Positions 14,201 through 24,800 of a DNA stretch of 64,000 nt are shown piece by piece. Made by a program: the position numbers and the translations under genes. Positions within the stretch are counted from its first letter, which is position 1, and the number at the start of each line of letters is the position of its first letter. Below the pieces are notes generated by a model, which saw only the letters and a list, made by a program, of their open reading frames with translations, was not told the origin of the DNA and made no database searches. Source of the stretch: Schistosoma haematobium (Eukaryota > Platyhelminthes > Trematoda > Strigeidida > Schistosomatidae); contig NC_067195.1 of NCBI RefSeq assembly GCF_000699445.3, positions 15,757,287 to 15,821,286 of the forward strand, given 5' to 3'.

Positions 14201-14368
14201 GAATCTATTAATAATGGATCCACAGCCAGGAATTCTCAAAGACCTAGCACTAGACCAAATAATCGCCAAACAAGATCAGCAACTCAGAGACAAACTCAAC
14301 AAATTACTCCACAAAGGAGTATTCGTCGTTCATCAAGGAGACGTACACGAGGAAGGTCTAGGAACTAG
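2639..14368 (+). CDS. DCAF11: DCAF11/WDR23-like WD40 protein, C-terminal seven exons
   Basis: Putative substrate receptor of the CUL4-DDB1 ubiquitin ligase. Exons 2639-2737, 5733-5816, 7246-7335, 9518-9572, 10803-10999, 12177-12434 and 13904-14368 join in frame (1248 nt, 415 residues plus stop), all with AG acceptors and GT donors. The order of conserved blocks follows animal DCAF11: DVNAV and AGSDD, then GHVDGITYLDSK, SNSKDQTVKLWDTRK, WDYR, then TLIRARFSP and YSGSAYGNWYIWDLYSGKV, then RDINWHPYEQQIVTCG. LWDTR fits the WDxR (DWD box) signature used to bind DDB1. The last exon adds a long acidic then Arg/Ser-rich tail that, from memory, human DCAF11 lacks. N-terminal exons were not recognised and probably lie upstream of the window. 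Orthology is inferred from family knowledge; the exon chain is read directly. Confidence 0.88.
2738..3361 (+). other. DCAF11-like intron sequence, nothing recognised
   Basis: AT-rich, without a coding or repeat signature that I could identify. Confidence 0.4.
3362..3480. repeat. Interspersed repeat with a perfect 16-bp hairpin
   Basis: The segment starting aactttcgtctaaatttga recurs at 5935-6004. Inside it, 3422-3437 and 3456-3471 are perfect 16-bp inverted repeats (attaaagaggaagaat and its complement) with an 18-nt loop. The class of the element is unknown. Confidence 0.5.
3545..3690 (-). repeat. tRNA-related SINE-like repeat with decayed hammerhead motif
   Basis: On the minus strand a box-B-like sequence (gggtttgaatccc) is followed about 40 nt later by a hammerhead-like fold at 3627-3582: helix I GCACTG/CAGTGC is perfect, and helix II TCC...GGA has a loop. 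The core has ttgaggag instead of CUGANGAG and caacac instead of CGAAAC, so it should be inactive. It is the same family as 7500-7640 and distinct from the Sm-alpha-like copies at 14.9 and 46 kb. Confidence 0.6.
3691..4181 (+). other. Intron sequence, nothing recognised
   Basis: AT-rich; no shared repeat or coding motif seen. Confidence 0.4.
4182..4532. repeat. Uninterrupted (CATA)n microsatellite, about 351 bp
   Basis: About 88 copies of the tetranucleotide run without an interruption that I can see. On the minus strand it reads as Met-Tyr-Val-Cys repeats in three frames, which is an artefact and not a protein. It sits in a DCAF11-like intron next to the rRNA fragment. Confidence 0.97.
4655..5680 (-). 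pseudogene. 28S rRNA pseudogene fragment inside a DCAF11-like intron
   Basis: The minus strand reads as large-subunit rRNA in correct order: gatgatgaactatgc, ggttgaagccagaggaaac, agactaatcgaac, gttccctccgaagt, cctcaggataactggc, the ctaaggagtgtgtaacaact block, gggaatcgggttaatgttcc, and ctgggaagagttctctttt. It covers roughly the end of D2 to about D6. Differences from the universal sequence, including a short deletion after ctgacgtg, show it is not functional. It is GC-richer than its surroundings. It is antisense to DCAF11 transcription and ends about 50 bp before the exon at 5733. Confidence 0.92.
5733..5816 (+). CDS. DCAF11: DCAF11-like exon (LFDIR...TYLDSK)
   Basis: This is 84 nt in phase 0. 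The acceptor is ttcctttcttag and the donor is gtactg. It encodes LFDIR followed by GHVDGITYLDSK, matching the GHQDGITFIDSK block of DCAF11. It starts only about 50 bp beyond the end of the 28S rRNA pseudogene. Confidence 0.88.
5935..6070. repeat. Second copy of the aactttcgtctaaatttga repeat
   Basis: Matches 3362-3427 with scattered changes and continues into aacgtttcgcctggcaatc. It does not contain the hairpin of the first copy. Confidence 0.5.
6071..7245 (+). other. Intron sequence, possible unassigned repeat at 6500-6960
   Basis: The 6500-6960 part is less AT-rich, like an old insertion, but no motif or second copy was found. An ATG-initiated frame (6519-6722, minus) has no recognisable features. 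Confidence 0.3.
7246..7335 (+). CDS. DCAF11: DCAF11-like exon (SNSKDQTVKLWDTRK)
   Basis: This is 90 nt in phase 0. The acceptor is ttctag and the donor is gtaagc. It carries the most diagnostic block, SNSKDQTVKLWDTRK, nearly identical to the vertebrate SNSKDQTIKLWD segment and containing a WDxR DDB1-contact signature. Confidence 0.92.
7500..7640 (-). repeat. SINE-like repeat with decayed hammerhead motif, second copy
   Basis: Reverse complement matches the 3545-3690 family. The hammerhead-like fold is 7573-7527: ctgagatg replaces CUGANGAG, caaaac replaces CGAAAC, and helix I is cacattg/cagtgt, partly unpaired. Inactive by inspection. Confidence 0.5.
7641..9517 (+). other. DCAF11-like intron, nothing recognised
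   Basis: Very AT-rich. Open frames here (for example 7972-8286 minus) consist of AT-rich hydrophobic text without motifs. Confidence 0.4.
9518..9572 (+). CDS. DCAF11: DCAF11-like small exon (WDYR)
   Basis: This is 55 nt, leaving phase 1. The acceptor is tgcctttag and the donor is gtaagt. It encodes RMTPRSTWDYRIHPIPRG; the WDYR core is conserved in DCAF11 between two blades. Phase fits both neighbouring exons. Confidence 0.85.
9573..10245 (+). other. DCAF11-like intron, nothing recognised
   Basis: No coding or repeat signature identified. Confidence 0.35.
10250..10570 (+). repeat. Fragment of the SINE found complete at 30456-30955
   Basis: Matches the reverse complement of that copy from the ggttggggag(a/g)gtcagctctccc region through the gactgcatctccttacgttg region. 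It lacks the tRNA-like head and the 3' tail. Internal differences include a short insertion around 10420-10480. Confidence 0.75.
10803..10999 (+). CDS. DCAF11: DCAF11-like exon (LIRARFSP...SGKV)
   Basis: This is 197 nt. The acceptor tag at 10800-10802 was chosen because it completes the split codon from the previous exon and gives YPIPSKQNSSKP in frame; the donor is gtaagt at 11000. It encodes TLIRARFSP and YSGSAYGNWYIWDLYSGKV, a complete WD blade of the DCAF11 type. The ATG-initiated open frame reaching back to 10748 lies in the intron. Confidence 0.9.
11000..12176 (+). other. DCAF11-like intron, nothing recognised
   Basis: AT-rich, no motif seen. Confidence 0.4.
12177..12434 (+). CDS. DCAF11: DCAF11-like exon, last WD blade and basic linker
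   Basis: This is 258 nt in phase 0. The acceptor is ttttatag and the donor is gtaact. It encodes VKHYSCDGHTIRDINWHPYE and the last blade, then a Lys-rich segment (RPKKKSQKKQE) that may act as a nuclear localisation signal (inference), then an acidic stretch. Confidence 0.9.
12969..13056. repeat. Two adjacent perfect inverted repeats
   Basis: 12969-12980 pairs with 13007-13018 (12 bp, gtacataaaaaa), and 13021-13033 pairs with 13044-13056 (13 bp, tatttagcatctt). They lie side by side in the 1.5-kb last intron of the DCAF11-like gene. Function unknown; the rest of that intron shows nothing else. Confidence 0.6.
13904..14368 (+). CDS. DCAF11: DCAF11-like terminal exon with acidic/Arg-rich tail
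   Basis: This is 465 nt ending in TAG at 14366-14368. The acceptor is tcctaatccttag. The tail begins VKGIFERHKSSILSRFIG, continues with a Ser/Asp/Glu-rich stretch (SDSEDEDFITDYESDESS) and a Tyr/Asp-rich part, and finishes Arg/Gln-rich (RRSSRRRTRGRSRN). It is low-complexity and probably disordered. An ATG-initiated open frame from 13917 is a shadow in another frame. Confidence 0.85.
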   Translation, partial: VKGIFERHKSSILSRFIGSSDSEDEDFITDYESDESSIFPFDHYYSFIDGIYFDEYYEDIDSDFYPPSDDEFLFDTQSYIPPLTRNQQRHLNPDEELTTESINNGSTARNSQRPSTRPNNRQTRSATQRQTQQITPQRSIRRSSRRRTRGRSRN

Positions 14369-14430
14369 AAACATTATTCATATTATCAGTAGAGATTATT
14401 CATGCGAATTTTTCATATTTTATTTGTTTC

Positions 14431-14436
14431 AATAAA
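14431..14436 (+). terminator. Polyadenylation signal of the DCAF11-like gene
   Basis: A canonical AATAAA lies 62 nt after the TAG stop, in AT-rich 3' UTR sequence. It is the first such hexamer downstream. Confidence 0.6.
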
Positions 14437-14889
14437 AGAACATATTTATATTTCGACGTTCATATCCTTTTTTTCTTCACAATCATAAGTTTAGAATATG
14501 TTTATTTTTTGTCTAAACTAAGGTAATTAGGAAAACCTGTACAATCAATGCAATTCTTGCTAGGTCATTTCTGTAGTCTACACAAGCTGATCTAACTTAT
14601 GTAAGTACAGTTTGAGAATAACGGTATTTGTCCATGAGAATTACTGTATACTGAATACGCAACATCTAATTATTCTATCGATCCTTTCTTCACACTTGGC
14701 CATAGTTAAAAGATTTTTGATCATGAAATCCATACATGAAGCACTAAAACTAAACTTATTTTTGTATTGGTTGTTTGGATCTCTCCATCATTGTTTAGGA
14801 CTGCAATTAATCAGTCTCTTATTGGCATATGTTCATCCTGTTCGGACTGCCTAGATATTGACTTGAGTTACAAGCATTATAAGTAGAGA

Positions 14890-15110
14890 TGGATAGTGGC
14901 TATCAGTGGAATCCAGAACGCGTGTCCCGTGCTATTTGGTACTCGTCAGCTGGATGTGCCTGCATCTCCATTGCACAAGCAAGTGGATAGTGCAATGGCG
15001 TTTGAGGCGAAAAGTACCGTGTCCGAGTCCTGGAGTGAATATGAACATCCAGATGACGAGTCAGAAACAGAACGAGACGCGTCCTGGAATCCACTGCTAG
15101 CCATCATCTA
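14890..15110. repeat. Sm-alpha-like repeat pair, two hammerhead motifs head to head
   Basis: The minus strand 14956-14904 reads CATCCAG, CTGACGAG, a helix II stem with loop caaata, then an altered GAAA (cgggac), then CTGGATTCCACTG: the schistosome hammerhead arrangement with one damaged core block. The plus strand 15046-15096 reads the same order with two core changes (atgacgag, cgagac), preceded by a box-B-like gtccgagtcc at 15021-15030. The copies face away from each other and lie between the 3' ends of two convergent genes. Confidence 0.75.
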
Positions 15111-15608
15111 ATTCTGTTTATAATTCAAACTATACTTAATTGTACTTTTTAAAATATCTATTGTGGATTCAAACACATCAAGTAAAATCGTTTGCTCACA
15201 TAGTTTTTTTCTCGAAAAGATCCTGTTATAATTCTGTTGGGTTCGATTAGATGGCACGGTCCCTATAGTTTGTTACTGATACATATACATTAACTTTCGG
15301 TCAACCAAGCCAAATTGATTTTCCTCATTATTAAAATGAAGTGCCAATGTTCACAAGTTCGAATAATGTGATTATCTGAGTAAAAACACCCTCAAAATCT
15401 TATAATTATTTTCTGAACTCAATCAATGATTGATAAAAAACAACTAAAGAGTAGAAGAATATTTGTTTACAGTAAATGAAATATATGTACATATTATTTT
15501 CAGTTCGTGCAAAAATTCGTAGTCATGGATAGTCACAAAATGTAGACGCAGAATTAGACGTGATCTATTGTATAATATACATAGGAGAAAGATTTACATA
15601 GAGGATTT
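15111..15608. other. Intergenic / 3' UTR of the RNF170-like gene
   Basis: AT-rich. Downstream of the RNF170-like stop (minus strand) I see only AATAAT-type hexamers, no AATAAA within 150 nt. Confidence 0.35.
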
Positions 15609-15884
15609 TTATCGACTATTCAGTTCTCGTCTTGAAGAAATTGTCTGATACACAGAGATGACATGAATAATAAATATACATAAAACTATGATATCGTCTA
15701 AAATTCCTATGAAACCGGCAACTACATCCGGAATAAAATCGAAAGGTGTAATCAAATAAAACAAAACGCATAAACCCAACAAAGTTAAACGGATTTGCAT
15801 CAAAGCGAATGTGCCTTCACCACTAAGTAATAATTGTATAAATCCATAAACAAATAACGGAATGTCTTTAATACGATCAATTAT
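15609..15884 (-). CDS. RNF170: RNF170-like exon 5 (DUF1232, membrane segments, stop)
   Basis: This is 276 nt. The acceptor is tttctttttcag at 15885-15887 on the plus strand; the stop is TAA. It encodes [11 protein letters not shown], then two hydrophobic segments around ITPFDFIPD and GILDD, the hallmark of the RNF170 C-terminus. The open frame continues upstream to 15959, but that part is intron. Confidence 0.92.
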   Translation of the reverse strand: MIDRIKDIPLFVYGFIQLLLSGEGTFALMQIRLTLLGLCVLFYLITPFDFIPDVVAGFIGILDDIIVLCIFIIHVISVYQTISSRRELNSR

Positions 15885-18800
15885 CTGAAAAAGAAAACAA
15901 AAATAGCCGGATACTATTCGATAATTGTGGAGGGGAACATCGTAAAAACAATCACTCAAGCTACTCCTCTATAAACGAATTTATTGTCATAAAGGTTACT
16001 TGATAATTAGATAGTCGTTCACTGGTTAAAACGCTAAGCATCTGCTAAGAGACGAAGGTTTTTGGTTCAACCCTGATGGAATCGTGAATATGCACTATTA
16101 GAATTCCATGCTAAGACAACTGTCCGCTGTTTCCTAGTTGTCACACTAAGACTGTTAAGCAATGAAATTCACTAGTCTCCACAAACCAACTCCCACAGTG
16201 ATGGTAATTGTCTGCTGTCAACAAAGTGGGAAAGTCTTAGTAGAGCTATCTCTGTGGACTGTATTTCAGAAAAACACACTTCCAGTGTACCTTGTTTTCT
16301 CTTGTTGGGACATTGAACGAGTTATTCAAAACAAACGAATATGAAAGAGCACAAAGTGTAGTTTTATTTTAAAATATTAGGAAATCCGTAAAATATCTTA
16401 TTAACACTAAATACGGTAAAATCACATTGTTAAACTATCACTGATATTACATTATTGGTAACAGCCTAGATGGTTGGATACATACATGCCAATTCATATG
16501 TTCCGTCATATTAAGAAGACACTCCCGATCGAAGCTGCTACCTTGACGCGGTGGTCGGGCTTGCCTATCGTGATGACCCAACCGAGCTATATTGGCTGGA
16601 ACATATGTTCCTATAGGTTCTACCATGCCAGGCAGGTCGATTGGTGAACGGTAAGACTAAAAGCAGCAACTCAAGGTCTGAGGGCGAAGTCGTACTGCTG
16701 ACTGTAGAGGGGGTGTGACAGCAGTAAGGTGTTTCCCTCGGACGACCAGCATGACAGCGATGCTGCCTTCCCACAAGGAGGGGTGGGGTTAGAAAAGGTC
16801 GACCCTAAAAATGTCACACCTCACCTTACCTCACGGACTTCCGTCTCCGGCGGTAAGGCCCTTTGAAGAACGGAGCTAACACGTCAAAAACCTTCCACAA
16901 AAAGGCCGTGCGCGACCGGCCTCAAGCAGTTGTCCCTTGGGCTCTGCGGTCACGCTCCCAGGTCGTCAAGACCAACACTAATCCAATTTCCTCTTCAGGT
17001 TCCTCAAGAAATACCCTTCCACGGTGTGGGCAGCCGGGAAGTGATATCAGCCCTCATACCCGTAACAGCATAAGAGACCAAGGTGGTCACATTCAAATCT
17101 TTCCTACACCTTCTAATACCTCTCTTATCTCCCCGACTAACCCTCCCCACGTCTCTTTATCACCTCGCACCGCTAGGGCAAACGATTCGAGTACGTGGAA
17201 CGCCATTCCTGGTCTCCTGAAACCACGCTCTAAACTACACGTAGGAGTTTTTAACGTACGAACACTTTGCCAAATAGGACAGCAGGCTTCCTTAGCTAAA
17301 ACTTTAGAATCTCGCGCCATCGATGTGTGCTGCGTCTCCGAAACGCGCATACAGGATCCGAGTAGCGTCATTCATTTGACCTCACCATGCCAAAATAAAG
17401 AACCGACTCGATTTACGCTTCGTGTATCTGGAAGCCCTGATTCTGCTTCCTGTGGCCTCGCCGGCGTAGGTATAGCATTGAGTCCTAGGGCAGAACTAGC
17501 TTTCTTAGAGTGGATCCCAGTAGACAGTCGTTTGTGCGCTGTCCGACTGAACGGAACAGTAAGAATCCGGAAAGATAGGGACACTCGTCGTTGCCTCTTC
17601 GTCGTCTCTGCCTATTCTCCCACTGACTGCAGCTCAGATGATGTAAAAGATGAGTTTTACAGAAAGCTTTCGGACCTTCTCCGAAAAGCTAGGCGCTCGG
17701 ATGTAGTAATAGTGGCCGGTGACTTTAATGCTCAAGTAGGTAAACTAAGCGATAGGGAAAGACACCTAGGTGGATCTTATGGTGTCGTGGCTCAAAGAAC
17801 AGATAATGGCGACCGTCTGTTGCAGCTATGCTCAGATAACCGCCTGTTTCTTGCAAATACTATATTTAAGCATAAGGAAAAACATCTTTCGATATAACGA
17901 ACATCGAATTCGTCCCAACGTTGGACCCAAATAGATCACATCGCTATCAGCCACCGATGGAGGGGCTCGATAGAAGACTGTCGCTCATTCTGGAGCACAT
18001 GCTTAGATTCAGATCATGCTCTAGTGCGAGCGCGTATTTGCTTGCGTCTTACTGGACGTAGGAAAGACGCTGCAAGGAAACCTCTTAGGGGCCTACTTAA
18101 TGATAGTCAAGCTAAGAGTATATTTCAGGAACGACTTGGGAAACAGTTAGGTAGCCATGTATGTGATGCCCACCCCGAGGCAGCATGGAATGATATCCGA
18201 AAAGCTGTGGAAACAGCAGTGATATCTGCTAGTAAGGTAAACCAGAAGGTTAGGGAGCAACACTGGATCTCAGCAGCATCTATCGTACTGATAGATGCTC
18301 GGAAACTCATTCCACCTGGCTCTGAACATAATGAAAAGCGGAGTCAGCTTAAGCGCAAGCTGACAAGAAGCCTACGCAATGATCGCGAACAGTGGTGGGT
18401 GGCGAAAGCAAGAGAGATGGAAAAGGCAGCGGCAATAGGTAATAGCAGACAATTGTTCAGACTTGTTAAGGAAACCGGTATTAGGAAACCGACTGTTAGC
18501 GAAACAATCTCAGAGAAAGATGGACATATTATTCATTCTCAATACAGGAGATTGGATCGATGGGCAGAACACTTTAGGGATCAGTTCAACTGGCCTTCAG
18601 CTACACTTCGGTTTCCCACGATCTCTATTCAACCTGAATGGCAAGTTAATGTACGTCCTCCGTCCCTTTACGAAGTTGAAAAAGCCATAGGAAATCTGAA
18701 GCGAGGGAGAGCAGCAGGCCCTGACAGGTTTACTCCTGAGATTTTTAAGGATGGTGATCCAGTATTAGCAATGAGATTAACCGAGGTCTTAGGTAGAATT

Positions 18801-21800
18801 TGGGAACTGGACGTAATCCCATCTGACTGGTCTCAATCACTGATTGTGCCAGTCTATAAGAAAGGACAAAAGTCCTCTTGTGACAATCACAGAGGAATCA
18901 GTTTGACTAATATAGTGTCTAAAATATTAGCTTCAATAATACTTCGACGCCTAACTAAAGCTCGTGAAGAGCGGACTAGAGAAAATCAGGCTGGTTTTCG
19001 ACCTGGACGTGGTTGTATAGACCAGATATTCACACTACGTCAGGTTCTAGAACACAGACACACATTTAGACGCCCCACAATGGTAGTATTTCTCGACCTT
19101 AAGGCGGCATTCGACTCTGTTGATCGTGAGGTTCTATGGCAGTGTTTGTCACTGAAAGGAGTACCAAAGAAGTACATTAACCTTATAAAGGCTCTCTACT
19201 CGAACACAACTGGTCGAGTGAGAACTTATGGTGAACTGTCATCAGAATTGATTACCTCAAGTGGTGTTCGTCAGGGCTGTCCACTCTCCCCATTCTTGTT
19301 CAACTTTATGGTCGACGTACTTTTAGAGATAACACTCTCCTCATCTAAATTTCCAGGGGTTGAACTTCTACCGGGAGGTTCACTTGTTGACTTAGAATAT
19401 GCAGATGACATAGTTCTATTTGGTGAAGACGCTGACAAAATGCAGAGTCTTCTGACCACTCTAAGCAACAATGCAAGCATGTTCGGGATGCGATTCTCTC
19501 CCTCGAAATGCAAAATGTTGCTTCAGGATTGGGTTACATGGACACCCGAACTAGTGATAGGGAGTGAAGTAGTTGAGTGTGTCGACCGCTTCACTTATCT
19601 TGGAAGTCTCATCAGCCCTTGTGGTCTGGTGTGTGACGAAATCTCAGCACGGATACAGAAGGCTCGACTAGCTTTTGCCAACTTGCGTCATTTATGGCGT
19701 AGGCGAGATATCCGTCTATCAACCAAAGGACGGGTTTACTGCGCAGCAGTTCGTTCCGTCCTACTTTATGGCAGTGAAACATGGCCGGTAAGAGTAGAGG
19801 ATATCCGTAGGCTACTAGTATTTGATCATAGGTGTCTTCGAAACATTGCTCGTATATCATGGGACCATCGAGTAAGTAACACAGTTGTTAGGAAACGGGT
19901 ACTAGGTAAGGATGGCAAATCAATTGATGAAGTAGTGAAACTTCATCAGTTGAGATGGCTGGGACACGTGTTACGTATGCCCAACCACCGACTGCCTCGA
20001 CGTGCTATGTTCAGTGGTATAGGAGTAGGTTGGAAGAAAGCTAGGGGCGGCCAGACCAGAACATGGCACAAGTCCATGAAGTCACAGACAAGTGGACTGA
20101 GCCATGTTGGTAGGTGTAGACTTTCTGGTTGGGATCCGCGAGATGATAGCAACCGATGGTTAGAGACCCTGAATGACATGGCTCAAAATCGTTTGCAATG
20201 GCTCAGGTGCATCCACTCTCTGTGTTCTCCCAAATTCTAATCTTCTGAATTCTTCATGTCCCTTTTTTCCTCTTTCCAAATTTATTTCACTGGATTATAC
20301 TTTTTAAATAACATCTCCAAACCCTAATCTTCCCGATTACTGCTTATACTCTTATTACCTCTACCACTATGGGATTTGAATCGACAACTGCATCTCTGTG
20401 CTAATGTGGTGTGGCAACTCGAACTGATGTACGTACGTACGAAGTTCTACGTTGTTACTGACTGACTGATTAAGAAGACACAAAATAAACATTTAACTAT
20501 GATATTCTATCTACCATCTTTCTTAGATTGTTTTTATCTGCTCAGACAAACTGAACCGTATTTTTTCCAGCAACTTTATTAAATATATAAAGAATTATTT
20601 AATTTGAAGTTATTGCTTGTCACAAACTCTTCAATCTATCTAATAATTATACTCTAGTAACTGGTTTTAAGGTACGTTGTTAATGTTTTGCTGAAAAACA
20701 ATGCTGTTGTACAGGCATGTATATAACTGTTGGTGATTGCGATTAAATGATCTAAATATTTCATGTTCGGGTTGACCTTTTGCAAGCCATGATCAATGTT
20801 TTCTGTTGACTACTTGCAACCAATTAACATTAAATGATATTTTTGGAGTGTTAACTCTGAACGATATTACATTTTCTCACATAGTCTGTAAATCAGAATA
20901 GGTAGCTTTAATCAATAACTAGTAGTAATTATTTTTTAATTGAATAGAATACGCTAGACAAAGGTATGGATTACATTGTGACGAACAGGGAGCACATTTG
21001 AAGAGAATAAATAAAAGTTCATTACAACAAGAATAATGTATAGTCGCAGAGATAGTTCTGTTAGTAACACATACGATATAATTTAAATTCTGTCAGTTTA
21101 AGCAGTCCTCGCATTTATGAAGAATGTAAAAGTAAATTGCAGCAAGATTGTCATTGATTTCTGTCCAGAGTCATATCTAATAACGTCTCGAGCCACTCAA
21201 TTCCACCATCTCTTGGACCCCAAACCAGAGAATCGTGATGCACCGACAGATGACAGTCCTATACAGCTTCCTTTCATATCACGATGCCACGATATAAACT
21301 GGTCAATTCTCTGCTTTTCCAACCAGTCCCAGCGTCGGTATTAAATGCAAAATATGTAGTTCGCTAGGATGACATTGATGAAACGTGTCCAGGCAACCAA
21401 GCCGGTGTTTCGAGATAGTGACAGTAATTGCATTGTCGTCACTAAGCATGGACGCATATCGGTGGGCCTCATCATTAATGAGATGGTGTCGTGGTTGGAT
21501 ACCAGCAATTCCTCAAAGGCAATGATCGTCGAACATAGAGCTGCCTACTTTCTTCGATTCGGAGAGGTTTAACATACATACAAGAAAGTTGATCTCACAG
21601 ACGCGTTGCTGATAAGGCCTTTCACAAACAGATAAGCATCCCGACGGCACCAAAGATGACCTAGATCGGTATAAGTCAGTTTTGTTTTTACTATACGTAG
21701 AATGGTCTCATCAGTCAAGCCAACACTAACACTCATACAACAACTCAGATACACGAACGTTCCGACTACTTCTAACGACTCACTTCCAATTATGAGTGCC

Positions 21801-24800
21801 GAAATAGGCTTGAGTATTATTGCGCACATTAAAGACAATATCAACCGCAAGACCGGGAAGTCTTTCTTCTGGTAGCAGATCCACACCACTAATACCTAAT
21901 TTCATGAGAGCTGTTTCCAGTGTCATCGATGGCAAAGTTGCAGAGGAATGGTAGGGCTGGATAACCCTTCTTGACCTCACTGCTAGAATGAAATAGTGAA
22001 GAGAGGTGGTTGCATGTCTTTACTCCGTCTGAGGTGTTTGTATATAAGGGCTTCAATATGCTAATGAAGTTTTCAAGCACACTTTTCTTTAGTAGACCAT
22101 CACAAAGTACATTTCTGTTCAACACATCGAAGGTGGTCTGTCATCAGGGTTGCTTCTGAGTTCAGTCAACAAAAATACATACATTTATAGTCAAACTTTA
22201 TGCTTCTTCGGTTTTACTTTACAACCAACTACAAATTTTACGGCTGGAATACGCCAGAGTCAATCATATGGAATAGGGCGAAATATCAACCAAATAGGTT
22301 GCTCGAATTAATGTCAATTTCGATTAATCTACAAAAATAATTTATTTATGAAATGCATCGTAAGAAATATACGGTGCATTTCAAGTTTATTAAAAGTATT
22401 CTGAATTGAAATTATTATCAGAAAAATGAAAACATACTTTTTATTTACTTTCTTTAAACAAACTTACTGAAATCGGTTCGCCTGAATGCCAACGATTGAA
22501 TAATCGTAAATCTGCTTCAATTTTTGATCGTCTAGTGTTCTCACGTTGCAACTCTTCTGCGGTGAATAATTTAGTCAACGTTGAAACCTGAACACCACAT
22601 AAAACATTTCTTTAAGATAAATCATCTGTAACTAAATAAGTTATAAATTATGAATCATAAATGTTGGTTGATTGATTATTGAAACGGTCCCACCAGTGAA
22701 TCACTAGTCAAAATGTGACCAACTAAACAACCACTATTCATAACTGTTCAGTGCATTAGCAGCATTGTATGAAAAACTGCTGTGAAAATCTTCCAATCAA
22801 TAAAGTTGTTTGTGATAAATCTTCTGAATGACCGCTTAAATTGGTTTCCTAAGAGCCTCTAGTAACGTATATGACAACTTGAAAATGAGGGGAAAGTCGC
22901 GAAATGTAGAAAAAAGCACCTTACTCCAAGGTCGGTTTATGTACAGAAAGTCGATGGTCTTTCAGATGGCCTTTGGCTTTTGGAAGGTTCTGGAACCTTA
23001 CTAAAAATAGTAGGATAGGCAATCATCAAGTCGGAAATTTGACACGTATATCTTCACCTTCTAGACGTTTCTGATGAACTTCTATTCAATGCTGATTAGG
23101 TGTTTTTAAGGCCCCTTTGGGTTTTATATATATTGGGCTCATCCTCTTTTTTTGATAAAAATGCGTAGACATTGAAAGGAAAAATCACTATTCACCTCGT
23201 AGTCTTCACTTTCACTATTGAATTTCCATTTATCACTCAATGAATAACTCCTTGTTAAACTATTATGAGTGAATATTTTCCACATAACTAACAGTTTTCA
23301 TAACCTAGTAAACACACACACATAACCAACTGGCTAGTGGTTCTACCGTCTGAAATTTATTCCGTCAAGATATGACCGCTGATTCTGTGACTAAACTACC
23401 CGTTTTCATAACTATATCTCACATAGATTAGAACTACTTAAAAAACTTTAAAGTAACGTCGTGAGATTTCAGGATTCCCGAAACGTACAATCTAAAATAC
23501 CTACAGACTTAGATAATATGGTTTCAATCATAAACTATCATATTGTTTAACAGAAAAAACATTTATGCATGTTTTCCCTGTTACAAACGATCTAACATTG
23601 TGCCGTGACCGCCTATATTTATCTGACTTCATCAGGTTGATAACTTCCAACAAATTCGGCCTAGTACTAAACCAGTTTACTTTCGGATTCCAAAGTGTTG
23701 ATATTGATTTATTCAACCGAGGTATCATCATATGTCTAAGAAATTAGTAAAACAAAAGTTTATTTATATTTTCACCCAATGAATGTTGAAGATCCTGTGT
23801 ATTTTGTCCAAATCCAACACAAGAGGAAGTATCGTAAATACGGTGCTGTGAAGTAACCTCCAAATACTAGCATACATGTAATACCAATAAAATCCCATTC
23901 GGGAAAACTTCCAAAATTAAAACCAAATAACTATATTTATAGAAATTATAGGAAATTAGCAGCATCCTTCCCAAAAAAAATGTCGTCTAGTTAGAAGAAT
24001 TCAAAGGGCTCTATCCCTACAACACAAATGTATGAACTGGCAATCAAGGCCCTTTATGACCAGCTAAGTAGTTTAACCTCTACATCTTAAGAGAATCAAA
24101 GTTGGAGTAAAGTTAAAATAGTGGGTATACTGCATAGCATATCCCTAGACTAAAGCAGAGAAGCATAATAAATTTGTCATTTCAGATCGTCGACAAGATT
24201 GCGAAATAATACTGATATTATTCTGGCTGAACCTGACAAATGATCAGCTGTTGCTGTTATGAATATATCAGATTAAAAAGATAAAAACAGTATCCAACAT
24301 CAGTGATGAAAGCAACTCTATTCCTGATGTTGACTCTGAGAGATTATACAAATTACGAAGGAAAATCAACTCGAATTTAATGACATTACTTAACACGAAC
24401 GGTATTAATAGAGAAAATTAATTTCGAAACCTAAGGATTTGATGTATCCTCATTTATATGGACTACCAAAATTTTATAAACCCAGTACCTTCTCACGTCC
24501 AATTCTATCCACTTGTCAGTCATCTATGAGTAATCTTGCAGAATAGTTGAGAAAAGTATTGAATCCTATTCGCGACAAATTTTCCAAGTATTCTTTGAAA
24601 GATTCATTCAAATTAATTAATAAGTGGATATTAGCATGCAAGCTAAGACAGTGGGCTCTCTTGATGTAAACGCATTATTTACAAATGTATCTCTATGGAA
24701 GAATATTGTTATTTTGTGTAACTATATTTTATTAAATAAGTTTCAATTTTTATTTCCTGTAAAAGGATTTGTTATTATTTTTATGTCCTGACAATGTGAA

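Noticed and set aside
14896..15111. 71-codon acidic plus-strand frame with a plausible-looking sequence
   Set aside because: It covers exactly the two hammerhead motifs of an Sm-alpha-like repeat.
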